Shown here piece after piece: positions 1 through 7,982 of a stretch of DNA of 39,708 bases (within the stretch, counting starts at the first letter, position 1; each line of letters opens with the position of its first letter). Source of the stretch: Gemmata sp. (GTDB lineage: Bacteria; Planctomycetota; Planctomycetia; Gemmatales; Gemmataceae); contig JANWYJ010000095.1 of assembly GCA_025055115.1 (NCBI GenBank), positions 1 through 39,708 of the forward strand, in the 5' to 3' direction. Under the pieces are notes generated by a model. That model searched no databases, was not told the origin of the DNA, and saw nothing but the letters and a program-made list of their open reading frames with translations. A program made the translations under genes and the position numbers.

Positions 1-1144
1 GGTGCTCGCGGAAGTAGCGCAACGGGTTGGCCTCGTACTGTTCACCGAGTTCTGGCTTTATTAGATACACTTCGAAACGTCCCACCAGCTTGATCGTCTC
101 CTCTGAGCTGTTCAGTCCCGCGCGCCCCGGTGTAGCTGTGAGTCCGCAAATGGGAAATAAGTCCGGCCCGCAGACCTGCTCCGCCTTATCCAATAGTTTG
201 TCATACATCGCTGACACGGCACGGTGAGCCTCATCGATAATCATAGCGCCGGTATCTTTCAGAATAATCTCGATCGTCTTGTCCCCCGTTTTGATGCGGT
301 TGTGAAGTTGCTGGATGCTCGTAACCACGGCACCACCTCTGAGTTCGTCGATGGGGATGTTCCGTCCCCCGAAGAAGCGGTAGATGCGTAGCGGGCTTAC
401 GAATTCTCGTGATCCCCACATCTGGTCGATGCAAGCGATAGCTTGCTCACATAATTCCTCACTCTGAGCGATCCATATTAAGTACTTGCCCTCAGCAAAG
501 CGGGGTTGCATCCAGTCGATGAACGCCTCGACGGCAACCCGCGTCTTACCCCCGCCCGTGGGGAGCGTAACCACGCAACGGGTGCGATCACCATAATGCT
601 CAAGGACCTCGAGCATACGCTTTTTCAGGCCTTCCTGATACTCTGCCAACTTCGGCGGTACTTTTAGCGGCGGGACATCATGGATAGTCGGGACCTTTTC
701 CCGCGGCTCGACACCAGCGAAGATCGGAGGGAAGCCGGTTGCAGCAACGAAATCCCGCGCCCACGGCTTGCCAGATGACCACTTCATCCGTGCTAGAGGT
801 TGGCGCATTCGGGAAACCGAAGTGATGTTTCTTCCCGATGGGGAGTTCCTTTCGAACAAATCCTTGATTTGTTCGTCCGGCAGTTTCTCGAGGATGCGCC
901 GGCGGAGCAGGCGGGTGAATTTCTCGCTACCTGAGAAAAGTGCTGGTCCTTTTTGCTGGATTAGTAGTCGGGCTAAGTCGATGGGACGCAGCCTCTTGTC
1001 ACCAAGCGACTGGAGAATGCTATTGGCTTGGTCGCGCTGTTCGATTCCGAAGAGCTGGGCAAGTAGTCGGACCGACACACCGTATCTTTTGACCAGCAAC
1101 TCCGCCGCTTGCTCGACTTCCTCGTCGGTGGGGAAGATTTGCAT
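1..1144 (-). CDS. DEAD/DEAH-box superfamily 2 helicase, C-terminus cut by window edge
   Basis: The reading frame is open on the minus strand from ATG at 1144 to the left edge, giving about 381 residues. Superfamily 2 helicase motifs are visible: a Walker A loop TLPTGGGKT with its Lys near residue 200 (545-547), a DEAH box near residue 304 (224-235), and motif III GLTATPGR near residue 340. The roughly 190 residues before the helicase core are helical and charged and match no domain I recognise. The start is supported by GAGGTG about 8 nt upstream and an in-frame stop at 1190-1192. The second RecA lobe lies outside the window. Such helicases occur in restriction and other defence systems as well as in general DNA metabolism. 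It is the last visible gene of a minus-strand trio with the genes at 1417-1725 and 1868-2086. Helicase identity is firm; the role is unknown. Confidence 0.85.
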   Translation of the reverse strand, partial: MQIFPTDEEVEQAAELLVKRYGVSVRLLAQLFGIEQRDQANSILQSLGDKRLRPIDLARLLIQQKGPALFSGSEKFTRLLRRRILEKLPDEQIKDLFERNSPSGRNITSVSRMRQPLARMKWSSGKPWARDFVAATGFPPIFAGVEPREKVPTIHDVPPLKVPPKLAEYQEGLKKRMLEVLEHYGDRTRCVVTLPTGGGKTRVAVEAFIDWMQPRFAEGKYLIWIAQSEELCEQAIACIDQMWGSREFVSPLRIYRFFGGRNIPIDELRGGAVVTSIQQLHNRIKTGDKTIEIILKDTGAMIIDEAHRAVSAMYDKLLDKAEQVCGPDLFPICGLTATPGRAGLNSSEETIKLVGRFEVYLIKPELGEQYEANPLRYFREH

Positions 1145-1318
1145 TGCAGTACACCTCGAATCAAGGTGTAGGTGCGATCTCAGGCATGTCTACTGCAGTT
1201 TTCCATCCTCTATGGTGACCGAACATCTTCCCTCACTGGCCCAACAACTGCGCCAACCAAGTTACGACTCCGGAAAAACCGCCCCCCGCATCCGCTGCAG
1301 CACCGGGTTCGGCACATC

Positions 1319-1370
1319 TATTGGGCTTGCACGTCGTATACACCTATTGGGCTTGCGCGTCGTATTCGGG
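1319..1370. repeat. 26-bp tandem duplication
   Basis: Two adjacent copies (1319-1344 and 1345-1370) share the core tattgggcttgc followed by cgtcgtat, with a few differences. They lie in the 272-bp gap between the winged-helix gene and the helicase gene. No further gene is seen in that gap. Confidence 0.75.
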
Positions 1371-1416
1371 GCCTCACTGCATGCTGGCATGTTACCGAAT
1401 TCCGACAAAGCGATCG

Positions 1417-1725
1417 CTAGTCTTCCTCCTCATCATGATCTTTCGAACCAGGCCCAGGGTGTGGATCAGGTAGGCTGAGTTGATACCTATTACCCACTTG
1501 CTTGACAAAGCGCAGCTCGATCAACCCCTGATACCCTGTAGACTCGTGCCCCCGTTCGTTTTGCGGGACTCCATCGAGCGCTTTTCTAACTGTAGTGGTG
1601 GAAATACCCTTGCCATTCGGAGTATCCAACCTCGTGGCCCATGCAATCTCGTCGATCGTAAGAGAACGAGTGCTGGTCTTGAGAGCCAAGAGAACTCGGA
1701 CCTGATTTAAGCGAAATGACGCCAT
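1417..1725 (-). CDS. small winged-helix-like DNA-binding protein, unknown function
   Basis: This encodes 102 residues. The sequence reads as a winged helix-turn-helix: an N-terminal helix (VRVLLALKTS), a helix-turn-helix stretch (SLTIDEIAWATRL, then a recognition-like helix STTTVRKAL), and a strand-turn-strand wing (GLIELRFVKQVGNRYQLS), followed by an acidic, disordered tail ending DHDEEED. The ATG has a good ribosome binding site, GGGAG, 4 nt upstream. It sits between a 72-residue protein gene and a DEAH helicase gene on the same strand, which suggests a regulator of, or partner in, that cluster. The fold is inferred by eye and no named family is assigned. Confidence 0.6.
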   Translation of the reverse strand: MASFRLNQVRVLLALKTSTRSLTIDEIAWATRLDTPNGKGISTTTVRKALDGVPQNERGHESTGYQGLIELRFVKQVGNRYQLSLPDPHPGPGSKDHDEEED

Positions 1726-1792
1726 AAATCTCCCGCCCCACGATACAGCTCACCGGCCCCCTGGAGCGACCAACAAGAACCAAGCCAACTCT

Positions 1793-1822
1793 CTGAGCCA
1801 CTCACCACTGAGCCACTCACCA
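1793..1822. repeat. 15-bp perfect tandem duplication
   Basis: The unit ctgagccactcacca occurs twice head to tail (1793-1807 and 1808-1822) in the gap upstream of the winged-helix gene. Confidence 0.85.
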
Positions 1823-1867
1823 CCCCACGTGGAGGTCGGGTCCGATGCAGCGACTGGTTTAGCGTGC

Positions 1868-2086
1868 TTAACCATTCTCTGCTTTGCCATGCTTCTGCAG
1901 GAGTTTATCGAATTCTACCCAGCTCATCTTGTAGCCGTAGGTCTTGTCTTTCGGAACCCACACGACTGTTCCATTGGATATCTTCAGACGGCCAAACGCT
2001 TTCCCATCAGGTTTAATGGTGAACTCAACATCGGCCTTGCCAAGTTGTCGTTCAGGGATCGAAAACATCACATCATGCTTGGCCAC
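1868..2086 (-). CDS. 72-residue conserved-looking hypothetical protein
   Basis: The frame is open from 2131, but GGAGG sits 7 nt before a GTG at 2084-2086, so I take that GTG as the start and get 72 residues beginning VAKHDVMFSIPERQLG. The protein is compact and beta-rich, with an aromatic C-terminal half (GTVVWVPKDKTYGYKMSW, then FDKLLQKHG). I recall similar small uncharacterised bacterial proteins but cannot name the family. It is the first gene of a minus-strand trio with a winged-helix protein and a DEAH helicase. No signal peptide or membrane segment is seen. Coding status rests on the ribosome binding site, the protein-like composition and the conserved-looking aromatic core. Confidence 0.6.
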   Translation of the reverse strand: MAKHDVMFSIPERQLGKADVEFTIKPDGKAFGRLKISNGTVVWVPKDKTYGYKMSWVEFDKLLQKHGKAENG

Positions 2087-2163
2087 ACGTTGACCTCCGC
2101 CGCCAACTTGGGACGAATTGGAATGAGTCAATTTGCGTCGGTCATCGGCTCCCTGGTTGGTCC

Positions 2164-2278
2164 GTCAACCACCACAGTAATTGTCACAATGTCACAATCA
2201 CTTTACGCCAACCACCACAGTAAATGTCACATTTACGTCAACCACCACAGTGATTGTCACAATGTCACAATCACTTTA
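2164..2278. repeat. 42-bp direct repeat pair, 73-bp period, with hairpin motifs
   Basis: Copies at 2164-2205 and 2237-2278 differ at one base. The 31-bp spacer carries a partial third copy (caaccaccacagt) and a perfect 7-bp stem with a 3-nt loop, gtaaatgtcacatttac at 2220-2236. Each repeat also contains the small palindrome attgtcacaat. I see no gene between 2087 and 2501; apart from this repeat set the stretch holds nothing recognisable. Confidence 0.9.
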
Positions 2279-2501
2279 GCCGATGTTTGCCCTGATGCCA
2301 ACCAGAAAATCCTCCACTGCTTCTTGTTCTGACACGCCAACGAACACTACAACTCTATCTGCGTGCGGAGTGCTTCCACTGACCCACGAACTCCCGAACA
2401 CCTGGCAGATTCACGAAATATCCCACAAACTGTCACTGAATCGTTGGCGCGGCAACTGGCAAGAAATCGCCACAGTTAGAACAATTCCTTCACCTGGACT
2501 G

Positions 2502-2782
2502 TAGGTCGCACATGAGACCAGTCAAAGTAAACTTTTCACTCGATCGACGTTAGGCCGCACGTCAAGCAGGTGGAATAAACTCTTCAACAGACTATTTAAA
2601 GCAAACTCTTGACTGAATTAACGTTAGTTCGCACATGAGACCAGTTAAAGTAAACTTTTCACTCGATCGACATTAGGCCGCACGTTAAGCGAGTTGGAAC
2701 AACCTTTTCACTCAATTGACGTTCGGTCGCACATTGGGCCAGTTGAAGTAACCTCTTCAACCGATTGACCTTAGGCCGCGCG
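2502..2782. repeat. 49-bp degenerate tandem array reaching the acyltransferase stop codon
   Basis: The motif tNggYcgcRc recurs at 2502, 2551, 2625, 2674, 2723 and 2772, giving intervals of 49, 74, 49, 49 and 49 bp. The rest of each unit resembles agttgaagtaaacttttcactcgattgacgt split over two stretches, with substitutions; the 74-bp unit has an internal partial duplication of about 25 bp. The final motif at 2772 lies inside the last codons and stop (2771-2773) of the minus-strand acyltransferase gene, so the array is anchored on a gene end. Confidence 0.9.
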
Positions 2783-3769
2783 TTGTTGGTCGCTGGTGCG
2801 GGGGGTCTTGGCTTTCGGTTGATGCTTCCAACGGCGGTGGAGCCAGAAGTATTGCTCGGGGTGTTCGCGGATGAGTTTTTCCAGGGCCGCCGTGTAACGG
2901 GCGGTGATAGCTGGCACGGCGTTGGGGTCGCCGGCGTAGTCCCGTGGATCGATGATATCGGCACAGCGGACCGCGTAAAACAATGGCGCCAGCGCACTGG
3001 CTGGGTCGTAGTCGGGCCGTTGTGGATAGTTCGCCCGCTTGACCCGGGGAACGCCCATCACCACCATCACCGCATCGAATTCCAAGGCCATGAGGGCCAC
3101 GGCTTTATGGGTACTGGCCGGACGGCCGAAGAAGTCCACGAACACGCCGCGGGGGCCGGCGTCTTGGTCGGCGAGGGTAGCGACTTTTCCACCGCGGCGC
3201 AGAGCATCGGTCAGGCGGGCGAAGTCGTCGTTCTTCGCAATGATCGTCTGACCGGTGGCTTGGCGAAACTTGAGAGCAAAGCGTTCCAAATACGGGTTTT
3301 CCAGAACCCGGGCGATGGCGTAAGTCCGGAAACCGAACAGCCCCAGGGCGAAGCCGGCCATCTCCCAATTCCCAAAATGGGCGGTGACGACCAACACGGC
3401 CCGCTGGGACAACAGCGGCGGTAGTGTCGCAGCGCCGTGATCGAGAACGAGGTATTTGCGCCAATTGGTCACATGCAGTTTGCGCGGTAAGAGAATCAGC
3501 TCCGCTATGGCGCGGCAGAAGTGGCGGAACATGCCGCGGACGAGTCGATCGGCGGCCAGCGGGTTTTGGGCCAGCTCGGGGAACGCCGCTTGGACGTTGG
3601 CTAAAGCAATGTCGCGGCGGCGTTTGACAAAGCGGTGCAAGGCCCAACCGAACCCATCGGCCAATGCGTAGGCCGCCTGGGGCGGGAGCATCTGCACCAC
3701 AGCAACGACCCCCCGTAATAGCAGATACACCGCGAAATCCACACCGCGATGGCGTGCCTTCTTGGCCAT
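2771..3769 (-). CDS. lysophospholipid / lipid A lauroyl-type acyltransferase (LpxL/HtrB family)
   Basis: This encodes 332 residues from ATG at 3769, chosen because AAGGAG lies 9 nt upstream; an earlier in-frame start at 3868 adds an unlikely Cys/Arg-rich leader. The catalytic H-x4-D/E motif of this membrane acyltransferase family is HFGNWE (131-136). The later family blocks DQDAG...VFVDFFGRPA (201-219) and PEQYFWLHRRWK (304-315) are also present. A hydrophobic stretch at 13-30 would anchor it to the inner membrane. The family transfers acyl chains to lipid A precursors or other glycerolipids; the precise substrate cannot be read from sequence. The last codons coincide with the end unit of the 49-bp array. 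Confidence 0.9.
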   Translation of the reverse strand: MAKKARHRGVDFAVYLLLRGVVAVVQMLPPQAAYALADGFGWALHRFVKRRRDIALANVQAAFPELAQNPLAADRLVRGMFRHFCRAIAELILLPRKLHVTNWRKYLVLDHGAATLPPLLSQRAVLVVTAHFGNWEMAGFALGLFGFRTYAIARVLENPYLERFALKFRQATGQTIIAKNDDFARLTDALRRGGKVATLADQDAGPRGVFVDFFGRPASTHKAVALMALEFDAVMVVMGVPRVKRANYPQRPDYDPASALAPLFYAVRCADIIDPRDYAGDPNAVPAITARYTAALEKLIREHPEQYFWLHRRWKHQPKAKTPRTSDQQRAA

Positions 3770-3840
3770 ACTCCACAACTCCTTGGCCCAACATCCCCGG
3801 GGGCAGCGAATTCTAATACCGTGGCCCCCCAAGCCACAAG

Positions 3841-3975
3841 ACCGGTTGGGAACGCGCAAGCCACACAACCGATTGGGAACGCAAATTCACCTGATTTTGG
3901 TTGAAGTCGTAGGACGTTTGTTGAAGTCGTAGGACGTTTACCGTCGCCGCAAACCATACGACCGGTTGGGAACGC
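3841..3975. repeat. short repeats: 15-bp motif x3 and 20-bp perfect tandem
   Basis: The motif accgRttgggaacgc occurs at 3841, 3868 and 3961. Between the second and third copies, gttgaagtcgtaggacgttt is repeated perfectly head to tail at 3900-3919 and 3920-3939. The region belongs to the 797-bp gap 3770-4566, which has no convincing gene and is filled with successive unrelated repeat sets. Confidence 0.85.
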
Positions 3976-3976
3976 A

Positions 3977-4077
3977 AATTCAGCCACACGGAGCTGCCGG
4001 CCAACTTCCAGGCCAACCCGATTGGGCCGTCAGCCTTCTGAGAGCGTGAATTCAGCCACACGGGACTGCCAGCCAAC
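3977..4077. repeat. 29-bp direct repeat pair, 72-bp period
   Basis: Copies at 3977-4005 and 4049-4077 begin aattcagccacacgg and end gccaac with a few substitutions, separated by 43 bp. The second copy runs into the first copy of the next repeat set. Confidence 0.85.
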
Positions 4078-4252
4078 CCAATTGGGTATTCGGAATCAAC
4101 CGGAGCACAGACCTAGTCAACCCTGTTTTCACGGCCAATAACAACCAACCCAGTTGGGTGTTCGGACTCAACCGGAGCAGGCCGTCCGTTTGACAACGTT
4201 CCAGGGAGTGAACCAGGACAGCCCGGTGGGGTATTCGGAATCGACCGGAGCA
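4074..4252. repeat. 34-bp direct repeat, three copies, 72- and 73-bp periods
   Basis: Copies at 4074-4107, 4146-4179 and 4219-4252 share ttcggaMtcRaccggagca; the third differs most at its left end. Unique spacers are 38 and 39 bp. The first copy contains the 12-bp perfect palindrome acccaattgggt. Confidence 0.9.
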
Positions 4253-4304
4253 TCCGACCCGCGCGGTGTGTACTCCCCCCAGGCAACCCGAGAGTGTAGC
4301 CGCG

Positions 4305-4408
4305 TGGCAATGGTTCAGCCCACTGCGATCGTAACCATGAAGAAGAACCCCAAGCCGAGGACATTGACGTGTATGGCCGCATGGCAATGGTTCAGCCCAC
4401 TGCGATCG
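4305..4408. repeat. 27-bp perfect direct repeat pair, 77-bp period
   Basis: The sequence tggcaatggttcagcccact plus gcgatcg is identical at 4305-4331 and 4382-4408, with a 50-bp spacer. Confidence 0.9.
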
Positions 4409-4508
4409 GGTCGGGCATTCTCTGGCGGGGGGAAGGGGGACACCCCCCCATGAGCGCGGATTCACGGCCGTGAGCCATGAAGCCGCTCAGGAACAGGGCC
4501 GATCCCCG

Positions 4509-4574
4509 CACTGGTCATGGATTCTCCCCGCGCTGGTCATGGATGCTCCCCGCGCTGGTCATGGATTCAGCGTT
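4509..4574. repeat. 22-bp tandem array overlapping the ceramidase stop codon
   Basis: Three units (4509-4530, 4531-4552, 4553-4574) share ctggtcatggat. The third contains the stop codon (TCA on this strand, 4567-4569) of the minus-strand ceramidase gene and its last codons, so the array extends out of the gene end. Confidence 0.9.
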
Positions 4575-5964
4575 GTTTGAACTGGGTCCGCAGTTGTTGC
4601 AGCGCCACATCCACCAACTTTTCCCCACTGCCCTCAGCACAACGGGTGCTGACCACCTCATAGTGGCCTTGGGAATAGGCCACCCGCGTGGGAATGTAAC
4701 CGATGCTCCCGTTTGCCAACTCGGCGATCATCGTTTGCTGGAAGGGTGAACCCTGTTTGATTTGCAGCCCCAACTCCACGAAGATTTCCCCCGGTAGGCT
4801 CACCCACGCCAAATCGCGCCCCAGGGAAATCACCTGCACTTCCACAGCCAGCGGGTTGCCCAAGCGTTGGCGAATGTCGAGAACTTTGAAAGCCTGAACC
4901 TGATCGAGAAATTTTGGTGCAGGTTGGGTTTTCGCTTCCAACGCGGCGACGACGCGCTGGGCTGCGGCAACGTCGTCGTTGGTCACAGGGGCCAGGGGCA
5001 GTTCCACGATTTCCCGGGACACACGCAGCGGCCCATCGGCTGCCGGCGTGAGCCGATCCAAGGTCCGTAGAACCGCTGCGGCCAGCCGGGTACCGATGCG
5101 TGCCGCTTCCCCAGGCCCTTTCTGCGGCTTGTCGCTGGCGACGTTGATGTGATTGATGTCGCCGCAACAGCCCGTGGTGAAAACGGTGACGACTTTTTCA
5201 CCATAAACAGCCGCCAGGCAGCGCGCCAGCGTATAGGGATAATCGGCTGAGAAGAACAAACCGCCCACGGTATCCAGATGCATGGCAAAATTCACATAAA
5301 TGGCGATGGGCTGCGGCTGTTTCTCATCGGTCTCGAAGAACACCACCGGAACGCTGGGATCGGTCGGCCCTGCGGGGCGAACAATATTCGGGTTCTTCTT
5401 GCCAGGGTTCCAGCCAATGCTGCCGTCATTCATGTGGAAGCGACGGTTGAAGGCGAGGCCGTCTTCGATACCGGTCGCAAACGACACCCGCGCCGGTCGC
5501 CGCGCCGCGTGGGCTTTCCCAACGGCCTCAGCTATCTGGCCCGGTAAGCCCGCAACGTACTCTTTGGCGATCTTCGCCCCATCGGCCGTAAAAATATCGG
5601 CCCGGGCCGACCCGTCGGGCAAAATCGGCCCGGTATGGGAATGTGTGGCCGCAATCATCACCTGCGCCGCGGGGATGGCGGTTCGCTTCTCAATCGCCTG
5701 ACGCGATTGCTCCACCAGATTCCGGGGCGTGCTGATCAGATCCAAAGCCACCAACGCCACCGTGGTACCGTCTTTTTCCAAGACCAGTGCTTTGGCCCAC
5801 AGCGGATCGTGCGTCCCCTCAGCGCCGCGGTACGAGTAATACCCGGCCATCGGGCAGCCCTTGGGGGGGGTAATATCGACCGCCGCCACGCCCACCTGCA
5901 GTGGACCGGCCACCGCTGGCATCGCGCAGACCAAAGTGACAACACACGTGAGCAACCGACCCAT
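4567..5964 (-). CDS. neutral/alkaline (non-lysosomal-type) ceramidase, secreted
   Basis: This encodes 465 residues from ATG at 5964, with GGAG 7 nt upstream. Residues 1-19 form a signal peptide ending VAG, so the enzyme acts outside the cytoplasm. The neutral ceramidase N-terminal domain is indicated by VAAVDITPPKG near 26-36, the metal-site motif ATHSHTGP (106-113), NFAMHLDTVGG (225-235) and TTGCCGDINHI (263-273). This family hydrolyses N-acyl bonds of ceramide-like lipids using zinc, though most bacterial members are untested. It is shorter than the 650-700 residues of characterised enzymes and seems to lack the C-terminal Ig-like domain, as many planctomycete homologues do. It is followed on the same strand by a repeat-filled gap. 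Confidence in family is high, in substrate modest. Confidence 0.88.
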   Translation of the reverse strand: MGRLLTCVVTLVCAMPAVAGPLQVGVAAVDITPPKGCPMAGYYSYRGAEGTHDPLWAKALVLEKDGTTVALVALDLISTPRNLVEQSRQAIEKRTAIPAAQVMIAATHSHTGPILPDGSARADIFTADGAKIAKEYVAGLPGQIAEAVGKAHAARRPARVSFATGIEDGLAFNRRFHMNDGSIGWNPGKKNPNIVRPAGPTDPSVPVVFFETDEKQPQPIAIYVNFAMHLDTVGGLFFSADYPYTLARCLAAVYGEKVVTVFTTGCCGDINHINVASDKPQKGPGEAARIGTRLAAAVLRTLDRLTPAADGPLRVSREIVELPLAPVTNDDVAAAQRVVAALEAKTQPAPKFLDQVQAFKVLDIRQRLGNPLAVEVQVISLGRDLAWVSLPGEIFVELGLQIKQGSPFQQTMIAELANGSIGYIPTRVAYSQGHYEVVSTRCAEGSGEKLVDVALQQLRTQFKQR

Positions 5965-6228
5965 GATACAACTCCGCGGCCAAGGATTCGGGTAAACCCC
6001 AAAAGGGTTAGACCCCCTCCGGCCACAGGATACCCAACCGCGGAGCAACCGGAACAGCAGAAAATTCCTTCGCCAGTAAAAAGCCCCGCCCTCCGGCGCG
6101 TTGGTGTTCCCCCCGGCCGGAGAGGAACTCAGCCGAAAAATGGACCGCACCAGGGAATAGCCAGCGCAGTCAGCCGCACGGACGGTGCTCGGCGCCGCGG
6201 GCCACGCCAAGAATGATTTCGCCAAAAA

Positions 6229-7611
6229 TCACTTCGCCAGCGAAAAGCAAGCCAATTCCTTATCGTTGCGAACAAAGACACACTTATTCGCAAACGCCGG
6301 ATGGCTCCACAGCACTTTGCGGCCAAACGCGGTGCCCGTGGGCTTCAAGAGGGGAGTCCGGCCGATCTCTTCATAACCCCGGGGGGATAGTTTGGCGATA
6401 ATCAACTCGCCCGTTTCGGAGAAGAGAAAGTAGCGGTCGCCATTTTTCACCAGAAATGCCGTACCAGAGCTGGCCCCTTTGTAGTCCTCGGCTTCTTCGC
6501 GGCCGATGACCGGTTTGTGCGTGAACCACAGTTTTTTCCCGGTACGCAGTTCCACGGCCCGCAGCATGCCGGGCTGATCGACGCCGTAAATGACCCCGTG
6601 ATCAATCAGAGGCGTCATATTGACCGGATACAGCCCACGTTCTTTGGGTGTGTTGCCGTCTCTTTCCAAAGCCTCTTGCCACACGACCGAGACTTTGGGC
6701 TTCTCCGCATCAAGTTGGAGAACCACCCCGGCCCCGCCGATACCCGCCGCAAAGAGCAAATCCCCCTCCTGCTGGGGAGCCATAATGGCCATCCCGTACT
6801 TTGGCTCCAAGTCGACCGACCAGAACACTTCACCGGTGAGCGGATCGAGGCCGTTGATGGCCGCGGCGTGCCAAATGACAAGCTGGTCGCGATGGGCCGC
6901 GTGAATCAGTGTCGGCGGGCTGTAACCGATTTCGCGTGCCCTGAGGGCTTTCCACTTCACCTCGCCGGTGTCTTTGTCGAAGGCCACGGCAACGGCATTT
7001 TCTCCGCCCACAGTGCAGATCAGCAGGTTTTTGTACAGCAACGGATGGCCGCAGAAGCCCCACGTGGGCACTTTGGCATGAAAATCACGCGGAAAGTTCT
7101 TCGACCAAAGCACACGACCATCGCGGACATCCAAGCAGTGCAAATCCCCCATGGCCCCCAGTGTGTACACTTTTTGGTCGGCGACCGTCGGGGTGCAGCG
7201 CGGCCCTGCGGGATAACTGATCTGATAAGGGCAATCGTATTGATACTTCCAGAGTGGCTGACCGGTGGCCGCATCGAAGCACAACACCCGCTCGGTGCTG
7301 GCGACCTTATGCTTGGTGTCGAAGGGATCGTCCGGGTTTTTCGCTCCTTTGGCCAACACCCGGTCGGTCACGAAGACTTTCCCCCCCGCTACCGCCGGAC
7401 CCGCGTAGCCGCCTGCCACCGGGACTTTCCACAACAATTTCACGCCGCTTTCATCTTTTGGCAGATTGGTGGGAAAGTTGTCGACAATTCCGGTTTCGGC
7501 CCAACGACCATCGCGATTCGGCCCCATCCATTGCGGCCAATCGTCGGCCACGGCCAGCGCAGCAGACAATGCCACGCTACCGATCGCAAAAAAAGTGCAT
7601 CGAAGTATCAT
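6229..7611 (-). CDS. secreted PQQ-binding-like beta-propeller repeat protein
   Basis: This encodes about 460 residues from ATG at 7611; an ATG four codons earlier (7623) is also possible, and a GGAG lies just before 7611. Residues 1-22 are a signal peptide. The mature start DDWPQWMGPNRDG matches the WPQWRGPNRDG signature common in planctomycete propeller proteins. Repeated propeller blades end in Trp-containing strands (ATGQPLWKYQYD, RDGRVLWSKNF, DTGEVKWKAL, LTGEVFWSVD, RTGKKLWFTHK). It resembles the PQQ-dependent dehydrogenase/BamB propeller fold, but catalytic residues of quinoprotein dehydrogenases cannot be confirmed. It is divergent from the cytochrome-containing dehydrogenase gene at 7983, which may indicate a shared promoter region and a shared periplasmic redox role; that link is inference. 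Confidence 0.85.
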   Translation of the reverse strand: MILRCTFFAIGSVALSAALAVADDWPQWMGPNRDGRWAETGIVDNFPTNLPKDESGVKLLWKVPVAGGYAGPAVAGGKVFVTDRVLAKGAKNPDDPFDTKHKVASTERVLCFDAATGQPLWKYQYDCPYQISYPAGPRCTPTVADQKVYTLGAMGDLHCLDVRDGRVLWSKNFPRDFHAKVPTWGFCGHPLLYKNLLICTVGGENAVAVAFDKDTGEVKWKALRAREIGYSPPTLIHAAHRDQLVIWHAAAINGLDPLTGEVFWSVDLEPKYGMAIMAPQQEGDLLFAAGIGGAGVVLQLDAEKPKVSVVWQEALERDGNTPKERGLYPVNMTPLIDHGVIYGVDQPGMLRAVELRTGKKLWFTHKPVIGREEAEDYKGASSGTAFLVKNGDRYFLFSETGELIIAKLSPRGYEEIGRTPLLKPTGTAFGRKVLWSHPAFANKCVFVRNDKELACFSLAK

Positions 7612-7982
7612 CACTCCACCCATCGCAGCTGACGACAGCAAGGAATACCGAGAATGCCTATCCGCCCTTACAACCGCCGGATTCATACCTGTGGCAGCCG
7701 TGCTGGCGGAGGCTGTTGCGGCACTCGCCCCGGTGATTCGCCACCGCCGCTTTCCCCACCGCTGGCCGATCATCCACACCCTCAGCGGCCAACGCACCCG
7801 CGTTGCCGACCGCCACGTTTTCGCACGGATATTTTATTGTCTGACCACATTGTGCACAGCCCGCCCGACGGCACCCCGAAGGCACAACCGCCCTTTCCAC
7901 CCAACTACGGACATGACACAACACCAACGACCACGGTATGCTGATAATGGCTGGGGGGTAGATGGACCAGGGAGGTTATTCG
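7612..7982. other. divergent intergenic region, 371 bp, presumably promoters
   Basis: This lies between the divergently transcribed propeller and dehydrogenase genes. Open frames exist in it but have Arg/Pro/Cys-rich, unprotein-like translations. No clear -35/-10 elements or long repeats could be identified by eye; GGGAGG at its right end is the ribosome binding site of the dehydrogenase gene. Confidence 0.5.

Noticed and set aside
1829-2332. Plus-strand 167-codon open frame
   Set aside because: It lies antisense to the better-supported 72-residue gene and runs into the hairpin repeats; its translation looks random.
4052-4465. Minus-strand 137-codon open frame and its neighbours in the 3770-4566 gap
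   Set aside because: The apparent repeats in the protein simply translate the DNA repeats; period 72-73 does not keep a consistent frame and composition is not protein-like.
7658-7927. Minus-strand 89-codon frame in the divergent promoter region
   Set aside because: Cys/Arg/Gly-rich random-looking translation and no ribosome binding site.
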